From Comamonas sp. (GTDB lineage Bacteria > Pseudomonadota > Gammaproteobacteria > Burkholderiales > Burkholderiaceae_C), in assembly GCA_019236485.1 (NCBI GenBank), contig JAFAIY010000345.1, forward strand, positions 1-8,442: a stretch of DNA of 8,442 bases, in the 5' to 3' direction. A model generated the notes under the pieces. That model made no database searches and had not been told where the DNA came from. It saw nothing but the letters and a program-made list of their open reading frames with translations. Positions 1 to 6,504 of this stretch are shown here, piece after piece. The translations under genes and the position numbers were made by a program. Every line of letters starts with the position of its first letter. The stretch's first letter is position 1.

Positions 1-35
1 AAAAAAATCCCCCGTTCACTTGAATGAACGAGGGA
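1..35 (-). terminator. Intrinsic terminator of the tctCBA operon
   Basis: Read on the minus strand, bases 35-25 pair with 18-8 (core GTTCA/TGAAC with flanking C-runs and G-runs, one C-A mismatch, 6-nt loop). Seven T residues follow at 7-1. It lies about 56 nt past the tctA stop codon, in the right direction and position to end the operon. On the plus strand no T-run follows the stem, so it looks one-directional. Bases 36-91, between it and tctA, hold nothing else that I can recognise. Confidence 0.85.
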
Positions 36-91
36 CGTGAATGCAGCGGGTTCCATGCGTAACGCCCCCGCGGCAGGTTGGCAAAGCTGTG

Positions 92-1612
92 TCAGGCGAT
101 AGCAGCCTCTCTGGCCTCGGGCCTGGACTCCGAGATGCGCTTGAGCACACGGGGAATGATCAGCACGGCCAGCACGATGATGATCAGCGTCAGCGACATG
201 GGACGCTGGAGGAAGATCATCCAGCTGCCTTCGCCGATGGAGACCGCATTGCGCATCTGTGCTTCGGCCAGAGGGCCCAGGATCATGCCCACCACCACGG
301 GAGCCGTGGGGAAGTCGAAGCGGCGCATGATCACGCCCAGCACGCCGATGCCGTAGAGCAGGAACAGATCGAAAGCGCTCTGGCGCATGCCGTAGGCACC
401 CACGGTGGCGAAGATCAGAATGCCCGCATACAGCTGGGGGCGCGGAATCTTCAGCAGCTTGACCCACAGGCCCACCATGGGCAGATTCAGCACCAGCAGC
501 ATCACGTTGCCGATATACAGCGAGGCGATCAGCGCCCAGACCAGGGCCGCGGAGCTGGTGAACAGCTGCGGGCCGGGGTTGATGCCGTAGTTCTGGAACG
601 CGCCCAGCAGCACGGCCGTGGTGTTGCTGGTGGGAATGCCCAGGGTCAGCAGCGGGATCAGGGCCGCCGTCACCGTGGCGTTGTTGGCGGCCTCGGGGCC
701 GGCCACGCCTTCGATGGCGCCGCTCTTGCCGAACTCTTCCTTGTTCTCGCCCTTGGCCAGCTTCTTTTCCGTCGCATAGCTGAGGAAGGTCGGGATCTCG
801 GTGCCGCCGGCCGGGATGCAGCCGAACGGCGTGCCCAGCAGCGTGCCGCGGATCCAGGCGGGCCAGGAACGCTTCCAGTCGCGGCGGCTCATGTGCACGC
901 GGGTCAGCTTGTTCTGCGACTCCTCGACCTTGCCTTCATAGAGCGCCGCATACAGCACCTCGGCCACGGCAAACAGGCCCACGGCCACCAGCACGATATC
1001 GATGCCGTCCAGCAGCTCCATCTGGCCGCCCGTGTAGCGGGCCGCGCCCGAGATCTGGTCCATGCCGATCAGGCCCGCCGCCAGACCCACGAACAGCGAG
1101 GTCATGCCGCGCAGCGAGCTCTGGCCCAGCACGGCGCTCACCGTGGTGAAGGCCAGCACCATGAGCATGAAGTACTCGGGCGGTCCCAACTTGACGGCGA
1201 AGTCGGCCACATAGGGAGCGAACAAGGTCACCACCACCGTGGCAAAAGTGCCGGCCACGAAGGAGCCTATGGCCGCCGTGGCCAGCGCGGCGCCGGCCCG
1301 GCCGCTCTTGGCCATCTTGTTGCCTTCCATGGCCGTGACCATGGAGGCGGTCTCGCCCGGCGTGTTCAGCAGGATGGAGGTGGTGGAGCCACCGTACATC
1401 GCGCCGTAGTAGATGCCGGAGAAGAAGATCATGGATGCGGTCACATCCACCTTGGCCGTGATCGGCAGCAGCATGGCCACGGCCACGGCCGGACCGATGC
1501 CGGGCAGCACGCCCACGGCCGTGCCCAGCGCGCAGCCCACCAGGGCCCACAGCAGATTGACGGGAGTGATGGCCGTGGCAAAGCCGGCCAGCAAAGCGTT
1601 GAAGATATCCAT
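92..1612 (-). CDS. tctA: Tripartite tricarboxylate transporter, large membrane subunit TctA
   Basis: This 506-residue integral membrane protein is the large, transport-catalysing subunit of a TTT-family secondary uptake system, which works with TctB and the periplasmic TctC. Family hallmarks are visible: GVLPGIGP at about residues 34-41, [19 protein letters not shown] at about 69-87, the central [14 protein letters not shown] block, then [12 protein letters not shown] and [10 protein letters not shown]. Many hydrophobic helices fill the rest, and the length is normal for TctA (about 500). The start was chosen at the ATG at 1612, which overlaps the tctB stop as TAATG and implies translational coupling. 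A GTG nine bases upstream (1621) is open but lies inside tctB and is less likely. A GGGGTGG stretch just upstream may act as the ribosome site. The tctA identity is firm; the transported acid is not shown by sequence. Confidence 0.96.
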   Translation of the reverse strand: MDIFNALLAGFATAITPVNLLWALVGCALGTAVGVLPGIGPAVAVAMLLPITAKVDVTASMIFFSGIYYGAMYGGSTTSILLNTPGETASMVTAMEGNKMAKSGRAGAALATAAIGSFVAGTFATVVVTLFAPYVADFAVKLGPPEYFMLMVLAFTTVSAVLGQSSLRGMTSLFVGLAAGLIGMDQISGAARYTGGQMELLDGIDIVLVAVGLFAVAEVLYAALYEGKVEESQNKLTRVHMSRRDWKRSWPAWIRGTLLGTPFGCIPAGGTEIPTFLSYATEKKLAKGENKEEFGKSGAIEGVAGPEAANNATVTAALIPLLTLGIPTSNTTAVLLGAFQNYGINPGPQLFTSSAALVWALIASLYIGNVMLLVLNLPMVGLWVKLLKIPRPQLYAGILIFATVGAYGMRQSAFDLFLLYGIGVLGVIMRRFDFPTAPVVVGMILGPLAEAQMRNAVSIGEGSWMIFLQRPMSLTLIIIVLAVLIIPRVLKRISESRPEAREAAIA

Positions 1613-2205
1613 TACAGCCACCCCGTTTCAGTCAAACCAGGCAGATTGATGGCCAGGAACTTGGTAAACATCCAGAAGACCGGCGCGGAAATCAGCAGCC
1701 CAGTGATCACATCCCAGACCCAGGTGCCGACCGATGCGGCCTCGGGCTGCTTGGCCGCACGGCGCAGGCCTTGCACGGCCAGCACATAGCAGACGGTGCA
1801 GCTGAGGATGAAGCCCAGCTTGCCGATCAGCGCGGCATTGACCAACAGGCCGGCCGAGACCCAGACGAAGGGCAGGATGTCGGCCTTGGCCTGGCCGCCG
1901 GGATCGGCCGCATGGCGGAAACCGCCGGTTCGGGCCTCCCAGACCAGCAGCGCACCGCAGATGCCCAGCACCACGGCACACAGCCAGGGCAGGAAGTTGG
2001 GACCCACGCCGCCGTAACCGGAATCGGCCGGGATCTGCAGCGCGCCCACGGCCAGGCCCACGGCGACCAGCAGCACGCCACCGCCCACGATGGTCTGCGC
2101 CATGCTGGACGGCACATTGGGGCTTGGTGGCTCGCTAGGGTCTGCATAGGCCGAAACCTGCGCGGCCTCGGCGGCCCTGGCAAGATTTTGGAATGACTCA
2201 GACAT
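1612..2205 (-). CDS. tctB: Tripartite tricarboxylate transporter, small membrane subunit TctB
   Basis: This 197-residue small membrane subunit of the Tct transporter is poorly conserved in sequence across the family, but the position between tctC and tctA and the membrane topology identify it. Four hydrophobic segments are visible, at about residues 38-58, 70-90, 108-145 (long, possibly two spans) and 164-186. An N-terminal tail of about 35 polar and Ala-rich residues precedes the first span, which makes the protein longer than the roughly 145-residue enteric TctB. The start at 2205 (MSESFQN...) is the best ATG, but no clear Shine-Dalgarno sequence precedes it. An alternative ATG at 2103 (MAQTIV...) would remove the tail, and an upstream in-frame start at 2292 falls inside a hairpin and is unlikely. 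The stop shares a base with the tctA start. Confidence 0.9.
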   Translation of the reverse strand: MSESFQNLARAAEAAQVSAYADPSEPPSPNVPSSMAQTIVGGGVLLVAVGLAVGALQIPADSGYGGVGPNFLPWLCAVVLGICGALLVWEARTGGFRHAADPGGQAKADILPFVWVSAGLLVNAALIGKLGFILSCTVCYVLAVQGLRRAAKQPEAASVGTWVWDVITGLLISAPVFWMFTKFLAINLPGLTETGWL

Positions 2206-2459
2206 GATGGAGTTGCTTGATTTCAATGATTTTTGGAACTCGTCAGAGCGGCTCCGCCCTGGCCCTGCAGACCCTGGCGCAGCAGCCCCCACGCATCACG
2301 GGGCTGCACAAACCCTGGCCTGGCCTTGCGGCCAAGCCATGCATCTGTGCAATGGAAAAACATGCAGAACGGCAAAGAGATAAAGGGCGGCAGCTGCGCC
2401 GCGCCCGCGTCCCGCGAAACAGAGACAGGCCCCGGCCGCGAGGCCAGGACCCAGGATCA
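2206..2459 (-). other. Structured tctC-tctB intercistronic spacer (hairpin cluster)
   Basis: These 254 bases hold no convincing gene. In minus-strand RNA they form several hairpins. Bases 2451-2442 pair with 2437-2428 (10 bp including two G-U pairs, 4-nt loop) about 8 nt after the tctC stop codon. Bases 2339-2330 pair with 2325-2316 (10 bp, one G-U, loop GCAA, a GNRA tetraloop). Bases 2307-2300 pair with 2289-2282 (8 perfect pairs, 10-nt loop). A weaker bulged stem at 2406-2385 is followed by a T-rich run (TTTATCTCTTT). Binding-protein genes often need more product than their membrane partners, and intercistronic hairpins that protect or partly terminate the upstream message are a known way to achieve this. 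That role is inferred here. Confidence 0.6.
2428..2451 (-). terminator. Hairpin after tctC stop, possible partial terminator or mRNA 3'-end stabiliser
   Basis: Minus-strand RNA reads GGUCCUGGCC, loop UCGC, GGCCGGGGCC: ten consecutive pairs, two of them U-G. The plus-strand RNA would have A-C mismatches at those two positions, so the fold favours the tctC sense strand. It begins about 8 nt after the tctC stop. What follows (UGUCUCUGUUU) is only moderately U-rich, so full termination is doubtful. Confidence 0.5.
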
Positions 2460-3425
2460 TCAGATCATGCCGGACTTGGCCATGGTGGCGCGCAGGCTGG
2501 CGAACTCGTCGTCCACGAACTTGGCAAAGGCATCGCCGGCCAGCCATGCAGGCGTCCAGTCGTTCTTCTGCAGCGCTTCGGCCCAGGCCTTGCTCTTGCT
2601 GGCCTTCTCGATCTGGGCGATCAGCTCGTCGCGCTGAGCCTTGGAGATGCCGGGAGCGCCGTAGACGCCGCGCCAGTTGCCGATCTCCACATTGATGCCC
2701 TGCTCCTTGAGCGTGGGGATGTTGGCCGCCGCGCCCTTGAGGCGCTGGCCGGAGGTCGCGCCGATGGGCTTCATCTTGCCGGTGCTGATGTACTCGGCGA
2801 ACTCGCTGAAGCCGCTGCCGCCCACGGTGACGTTGCCGCCCAGGATGGCCGAGATCGCCTCACCGCCCCCACGGAAAGCCACGTAGTTGATCTTGGCCGG
2901 GTCCACGCCCACTTCACGCGCAATCATGGCCGCCGCGATGTGCTCGGTAGAGCCGCGCGAGCCGCCGCCCCATTTGATGGAGCCGGGGTCCTTCTTGAGC
3001 TGGGCGATCACCTCGGCCATGTTCTTGTAAGGCGAGTTGGCGGGCAGCACGAACACGTTGTACTCGCTGGTCAGGCGCACCAGAGGCGTGGCCTGGCTCA
3101 GGTTCACGGGCGGCTTGCCCGTGATGATGCCGCCCAGCATCACCGCGCCCATCACCATCATGGCGTTGGCGTCACCCTTGCTGCCGTTGACGAACTGGGC
3201 CAGGCCGATCGCGCCGGCCGCACCACCCTTGTTGTCGTACGTGACCGAGGAAGCCACACCCGCGTCCTGCAGCGCCTTGCCCAGGGCGCGGCCCGTGGTG
3301 TCCCAGCCGCCGCCGGGATTGGCGGGCAGCATCATCTTGACGGCTGCCGCCGCCTGTGCCGACAGGGGCAAGGCTCCGGCAGCGGCCAGGGCCGCCAGAG
3401 ACTTCAGAAACATGTCACGACGCAT
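2460..3425 (-). CDS. tctC: Periplasmic tricarboxylate-binding protein TctC (Bug family)
   Basis: This 321-residue extracytoplasmic solute receptor captures the carboxylate substrate and delivers it to the TctB-TctA permease. The N-terminus is a signal peptide: charged start (MRRDMFLK), hydrophobic Ala/Leu core to about residue 20, likely cleavage after AQA at about 25. The RR pair followed by FLK resembles a twin-arginine motif but has one extra residue. The mature part shows the Bug/TctC pattern: PANPGGGWDTTGRALGKAL near the start, DNKGGAAGAIGLAQFV, then WGGGSRGSTEHIAAAMIA, and WRGVYGAPGISKAQRDEL late in the protein. The length is typical. The ATG at 3425 has a good AGGAG six bases upstream, so the start is secure. 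It is the first gene of the tctCBA operon, divergent from tctD, and is probably activated by the TctD/TctE pair. Confidence 0.96.
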   Translation of the reverse strand: MRRDMFLKSLAALAAAGALPLSAQAAAAVKMMLPANPGGGWDTTGRALGKALQDAGVASSVTYDNKGGAAGAIGLAQFVNGSKGDANAMMVMGAVMLGGIITGKPPVNLSQATPLVRLTSEYNVFVLPANSPYKNMAEVIAQLKKDPGSIKWGGGSRGSTEHIAAAMIAREVGVDPAKINYVAFRGGGEAISAILGGNVTVGGSGFSEFAEYISTGKMKPIGATSGQRLKGAAANIPTLKEQGINVEIGNWRGVYGAPGISKAQRDELIAQIEKASKSKAWAEALQKNDWTPAWLAGDAFAKFVDDEFASLRATMAKSGMI

Positions 3426-3471
3426 GGTGTACTCCTTATGTAGTTGGTGACGCAGATGATGGACAGCCTGC

Positions 3472-3493
3472 CTGTCAAATAGCTGTCCAAGAA
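3472..3493. promoter_or_regulatory. Candidate TctD binding site (11-bp direct repeat)
   Basis: Two tandem 11-bp units begin with CTGTC and match at 8 of 11 positions. The site lies about 47-68 bp upstream of the tctC start codon and overlaps a minus-strand TTGACA. Response regulators of the OmpR/PhoB class bind head-to-tail repeats with about 11-bp pitch, and the adjacent gene encodes one. Assignment to TctD is inference. Confidence 0.4.
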
Positions 3494-3494
3494 C

Positions 3495-3510
3495 CTAGGG
3501 CAATCCCTAG
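3495..3510. repeat. Perfect inverted repeat in the tctC/tctD control region
   Basis: CTAGGG at 3495-3500 and CCCTAG at 3505-3510 are perfect inverted copies around CAAT. A further AGGG occurs at 3517-3520, just before the GATACT that may be the tctD -10 element. It could be an operator for either divergent gene. A second regulator is possible, because inverted symmetry is not what an OmpR-type protein usually binds. Confidence 0.5.
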
Positions 3511-3560
3511 ATAGACAGGGATACTTTCGCCGCTGGCCGGCAACGCGGTGGCAGGATGCT

Positions 3561-4262
3561 ATGTTCGGCGCCATGCAATTGCTGCTTGTTGAAGATGACT
3601 CCGCCATGCGCACCACGCTGCAGCGCACGCTGATGCGCCGCGGCATGCATGTGAGCGTGGCCTCGGACGGCCCCAGCGCCCTGGCCCACTGGCTGGCGCG
3701 CGAGCCCGATGCCGTGGTGCTGGACCTGAGCCTGCCGGGCCTGGACGGGCTGCAGGTGCTGGAGCGCGCGCGCGCCCAGGGCCTGCGCACGCCGGTGCTG
3801 ATCCTCACCGCACGCGGCACCGTGGGCGACCGCGTGCTGGGCCTGAACGCCGGCGCCGATGACTACCTGGCCAAGCCTTTCGATCTCGACGAGCTCGAGG
3901 CCCGCCTGCGCGCCCTGCTGCGCCGCAGCCACGACAGCTTCACACCCAAGTCGACCCCCGAGACCATCCAGCTGGGCGCATTGCGCTACGAAAAAGAAAG
4001 CGGCGCGCTCTATCTGCACGATGCGGTGCTGGAGCTCACGCCGCGCGAGCTGGCCATGATGCATGCGCTGCTGGCCCGGCCCGGCCATGCGGTGAGCAAG
4101 GAGCGCCTGTTCAGCCTGGTCTTTCCCGGCGAGGCCGATGTGCAGTATGAGGCCGTGGAAGTGGTGGCTTACCGCCTGCGCAAGAAGCTTGCCGGCACCG
4201 GTCTGCAGCTGGTCACGCTGCGCGGGCTCGGCTATCTGATCAAGGCCGAGGGCGGGGCATGA
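3561..4262 (+). CDS. tctD: TctD-like OmpR-family response regulator
   Basis: This cytoplasmic DNA-binding response regulator is expected to be phosphorylated by TctE and to activate tctCBA. Numbered from this start (233 aa), the receiver domain spans about residues 5-120. It has the acidic pair ED-D near residues 11-13, phospho-acceptor Asp55 in VVLDLSLPGLDG, Thr83 in LILTARG, and Lys105 in ADDYLAKPF. The C-terminal winged helix (about 135-230) shows LTPRELAMMHALLARPG and the recognition part VVAYRLRKKL...LVTLRGLGYLIK, close to enteric TctD. The start is uncertain: the ATG at 3561 has AGGA four bases upstream, while homologues usually begin at the equivalent of the second ATG, 3573 (MQLLLVEDD), which has no clear ribosome site. 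Its stop overlaps the tctE start as ATGA. Confidence 0.93.
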   Translation: MFGAMQLLLVEDDSAMRTTLQRTLMRRGMHVSVASDGPSALAHWLAREPDAVVLDLSLPGLDGLQVLERARAQGLRTPVLILTARGTVGDRVLGLNAGADDYLAKPFDLDELEARLRALLRRSHDSFTPKSTPETIQLGALRYEKESGALYLHDAVLELTPRELAMMHALLARPGHAVSKERLFSLVFPGEADVQYEAVEVVAYRLRKKLAGTGLQLVTLRGLGYLIKAEGGA

Positions 4263-5743
4263 CAGGTGGCAGCCAGCCCGCGTTGCAGCGCCTCTCGCCC
4301 TGGTCCTTGCGGCGCCTGCTGCTGACCGGCATTTTGCTGCCGGTGCTGCTGCTGATCGCGCTCAATGCCTGGAGCCTTTACCAGCAGACCCTGTCCTCGC
4401 TGCATACCGCCTACGACCGGACCCTGCTGGCGTCAGCCAAGAGCATCAGCGAGCAGATCGGCGTCACCGGCTATGACGATCAGGCGCAGCTGCGCGCCAT
4501 CGTGCCCTATTCGGCGCTGGAGATCTTCGAGGCCGACAACCAGAGCCGCATGTTCTACCGCGTCTCCACGCTGGACGGCAAGCTGATCTCGGGCTTCGAG
4601 GAGTTGCCCATGTGGCACGGCAAGATTCCGCAGCGTCCGCCCTATGCGGCGCTGGTGGATTTCTATGACGCCGAGTTCCGCGAGCACCCGGTGCGCGTGG
4701 CCGTGCTGCTGCAGCCCGTGGCCAGCGCCACCGGGCGCGGCATGGCCGTGATACAGGTGGCCGAAACCCTGGAGCTGCGTGAGACCCTGGCCTTGCAGAT
4801 TCTGCGCGACACCTTGATCCGCCAGGCCCTGCTGGTGCTGGTGGTAGCGCTCATCGTCATCATCGTGGTGCAGCGTGCGACCCGGCCCATACGCCAGCTC
4901 AGCCAGGACTTGCAGGAACGCGCGCAGGGCGATCTGAGCCCGCTCAACGCCCCCGAGGCGCCGCGCGAGGTGCAGCCGCTGCTGGATGCGACCAACCAGA
5001 CCATGGAGCGGCTGCGCCGCCTGCTCGACAACCAGCAGCGCTTTGTGCGCGATGCCTCCCACCAGCTGCGCACGCCGCTGGCCGTGCTCAAGGCCCAGGT
5101 GCAGTCCGCCAAGCGCGGCGATCTGCCGCCCGCGCAGGCCTTCGAGGAAATCGACGATACCGTGGACCGGGCCACGCGCGTGGCCAACCAGATGCTGGCC
5201 CTGGCCAAGGTGGAGCAGCTGCGCCAGGAAGACTCCGCCCAGTCCGGCCTCAGCGCGGCCTGGCTGGACGAGGTGGTGCGCGACGCGGCGCTGGAGCTCT
5301 CGCCGCTGATCGCCAACCACGACATGGATTTCGCCATCGAAACCCAGGCCTGCTGCGTTCCCGCCCATGAATGGATGCTGCGCGAGCTGACCCGCAATCT
5401 GCTGCACAACGCGATCCGGCATACGCCGCAGGGCGGCCATCTGCAGGTGGACGTGCGCCAGCACCAGGGCCGGGCGCTGCTGTGCATAGAGGACAGCGGC
5501 AGCGGCATCGACGACGAGCTGGCCCAGCGCCTGTTCCTGCCTTTTTCGGCGGGCAATGCGCGCAGCGGCTCGGGACTGGGCCTGGCCATCTGCCAGGAAA
5601 TCGTCCAGGCCCTGGGCGGCAAGATAGAGCTGCGCAATCTGCAGGATGCGCAGGGGCGGGTGCGCGGCCTGCAGGCCCGCGTGCAGCTGCCGCTGTGCAG
5701 CGCCGAGGCCGAAACTCCAGACCACAATCCGCAAGCCAGTTGA
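4259..5743 (+). CDS. tctE: TctE-like sensor histidine kinase
   Basis: This 494-residue inner-membrane kinase pairs with the response regulator it overlaps (ATGA). Domains in order: transmembrane helix at about residues 20-40; periplasmic sensor of about 145 residues resembling the two-component sensor kinase N-terminal domain of TctE; second helix at about 190-204; HAMP linker to about 258. The dimerisation/phospho-acceptor block RFVRDASHQLRTPLAVLKAQ carries His268. The ATPase domain has Asn380 and Asn384 in ELTRNLLHNAIRHTP (N box), DSGSGI at 412-417 (G1) and GSGLGLAI from 437 (G2). All catalytic motifs are intact. By family precedent it senses an external carboxylate and phosphorylates TctD; the ligand cannot be read from the sequence. 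The GC-rich GAGGGCGGGG just upstream may serve as the ribosome site. Confidence 0.94.
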   Translation: MTGGSQPALQRLSPWSLRRLLLTGILLPVLLLIALNAWSLYQQTLSSLHTAYDRTLLASAKSISEQIGVTGYDDQAQLRAIVPYSALEIFEADNQSRMFYRVSTLDGKLISGFEELPMWHGKIPQRPPYAALVDFYDAEFREHPVRVAVLLQPVASATGRGMAVIQVAETLELRETLALQILRDTLIRQALLVLVVALIVIIVVQRATRPIRQLSQDLQERAQGDLSPLNAPEAPREVQPLLDATNQTMERLRRLLDNQQRFVRDASHQLRTPLAVLKAQVQSAKRGDLPPAQAFEEIDDTVDRATRVANQMLALAKVEQLRQEDSAQSGLSAAWLDEVVRDAALELSPLIANHDMDFAIETQACCVPAHEWMLRELTRNLLHNAIRHTPQGGHLQVDVRQHQGRALLCIEDSGSGIDDELAQRLFLPFSAGNARSGSGLGLAICQEIVQALGGKIELRNLQDAQGRVRGLQARVQLPLCSAEAETPDHNPQAS

Positions 5744-5744
5744 G

Positions 5745-5773
5745 TTGACATCCGCTCGCGGGAGCAAAATATC
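5745..5773 (+). promoter_or_regulatory. Possible hslR promoter
   Basis: A perfect TTGACA sits at 5745-5750, two bases after the tctE stop, with a poor -10-like AATATC (5768-5773) at 17-bp spacing. Transcription from it would begin near 5780, inside or just after the first hslR start codon. It would therefore suit only the downstream ATG at 5795 or a leaderless-like message. Read-through from tctDE is the alternative. The call rests on the -35 alone and is weak. Confidence 0.3.
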
Positions 5774-5776
5774 GGT

Positions 5777-6214
5777 ATGAGCGAAATTCCATCCATGCGT
5801 CTGGACAAATGGCTGTGGTGTGCGCGGTTCTACAAGACGCGCAGCCTGGCCGTGGAAGAGATTGGCAGAGGCCGCGTCACCGTCAACGGCGCCAATGCCA
5901 AGGCCTCGCGCGAAATCCGTGTCGGCGACAGCATTCAGCTGCGCCAGGGCAATGTCCCCAAGGAGGTCATAGTGCGCGGCCTCAGCGGCATGCGCGGCCC
6001 GGCGCCCGTGGCCCAGCAGCTGTATGAGGAAACCGCCCAGAGCATTGCCACGCGCGAGCAGCTGGCCGAGCAGCGCCGCCTCGCGCCCGAACCCGCGGCC
6101 AGCCTGGCCGCCCTGCACACCGGCCGCCCGACCAAGCGCGACCGCCGCGAGATCGACCGCGTGCGCCAAGACAGCGGCTGGGGCGACCGCTGGAGCGCCT
6201 CCATAGACGATTGA
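5777..6214 (+). CDS. hslR: S4-domain RNA-binding protein, Hsp15 (HslR) family
   Basis: This 145-residue basic cytoplasmic protein is related to heat-shock protein 15. In Escherichia coli that protein binds free 50S ribosomal subunits carrying a nascent chain and helps recycle them. The S4 fold runs from about residue 7 to 68: MRLDKWLWCARFYKTRSLAVEEI, then GRVTVNGANAKASREIRVGD, the typical S4 loop that contacts RNA. The C-terminal part has a charged helix (about 78-103) and a strongly basic end (GRPTKRDRREIDRVRQ), as in Hsp15. The length is close to the roughly 133-residue enteric protein. The start is ambiguous. The ATG at 5777 has GGGAG rather far upstream (about 12 bases), while the ATG at 5795 corresponds to the usual family start (MRLDKWLW) but lacks a ribosome site. 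It follows tctE by 33 bases, without an evident functional link. Confidence 0.9.
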   Translation: MSEIPSMRLDKWLWCARFYKTRSLAVEEIGRGRVTVNGANAKASREIRVGDSIQLRQGNVPKEVIVRGLSGMRGPAPVAQQLYEETAQSIATREQLAEQRRLAPEPAASLAALHTGRPTKRDRREIDRVRQDSGWGDRWSASIDD

Positions 6215-6504
6215 AGGTCAGCTGCCCCTGCAAAGACACGCACACCGGCGCGTCCCCATCGGCTTACCATCTTCTGAGCAAGCCTGACCGCCCTCTCATC
6301 CCCACATTCCGGCCTCGGCCATGCCGGTATCCGGATGCATTCCTGAAATAAGAGCTGCCAGCGCTTGATGAGCCTGTATTTGAAGGAACTTCTTGGCTTT
6401 AATTCCTTCAATACCAGCGAACATAGCTCTCTTTTATATAGCTACCCTGCTGCAAGCGCCCAGCCTTCGATCTGGCACGGGCGCTCTTCCCTTCTGTATC
6501 TCGC
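6215..6504. other. Gene-free stretch with repeat-like and inverted-repeat sequence
   Basis: These 290 bases separate hslR from the endonuclease gene. No open frame here looks real. The right half is clearly richer in A and T than its neighbours, with GAGCTGCCAGCGCTTGATGA at 6352-6371, a long inverted repeat at 6380-6411 and TTTATATAGCTACC at 6433-6446. AGAGCTGCCAGCGCTT and ATAGCTACCCTGCTGCAAGCGC (6438-6459) share an AGCTNCC...AGCGC pattern, like short intergenic repeats I remember from Comamonadaceae; that memory was not checked. The TATATA at 6435-6440 could be the -10 of the endonuclease promoter, but no -35 is recognisable. The left half (6215-6340) shows nothing definite, and no clear hslR terminator is visible. 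Confidence 0.5.
6380..6411. repeat. Inverted repeat between hslR and the endonuclease gene
   Basis: TTGAAGGAA (6380-6388) and TTCCTTCAA (6403-6411) are perfect inverted copies, giving a 9-bp stem around a 14-nt loop. With one bulged base the match continues into the flanking TAT/ATA. No T-run follows on either strand, so it is not a standard intrinsic terminator. It could be an operator or part of a dispersed repeat. Confidence 0.55.

Larger units (their letters stand above)
3426..3560. promoter_or_regulatory. Divergent tctC / tctD control region
   Basis: This 135-bp region separates divergent tctC (minus) from tctD (plus). It contains an imperfect 11-bp tandem direct repeat, CTGTCAAATAG then CTGTCCAAGAA at 3472-3493 (8 of 11 identical), the spacing expected for an OmpR/PhoB-type dimer such as TctD. 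There is also an inverted repeat GGACAGC/GCTGTCC at 3461-3467 and 3482-3488, and CTAGGG-CAAT-CCCTAG at 3495-3510 with another AGGG at 3517-3520. A TTGACA lies on the minus strand at 3478-3473, overlapping the direct repeat, but has no good -10 at standard spacing. A weak -10-like GATACT is at 3520-3525 for tctD. The Shine-Dalgarno for tctC (AGGAG) is at 3432-3436. Poor promoter cores plus repeats fit activator-dependent transcription. Confidence 0.6.

Noticed and set aside
41..1789. Very long plus-strand open frame opposite tctA and tctB (582 codons, rich in His, Gln, Gly)
   Set aside because: It is the antisense shadow of high-GC coding DNA. The composition is unnatural, there is no domain pattern, and the opposite strand encodes clear TctA and TctB.
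2217..3443. Long plus-strand open frame opposite tctC
   Set aside because: TctC on the minus strand has a signal peptide, a good ribosome site and family motifs. The opposing frame has none of these.
4433..6169. Long minus-strand open frame opposite tctE and hslR (578 codons)
   Set aside because: It spans two well-supported genes on the other strand and has the same His/Gln/Ala-rich shadow composition.
6380..6411. Inverted repeat considered as the hslR terminator
   Set aside because: No T-run follows the stem on either strand, and it lies about 165 bases past the hslR stop.
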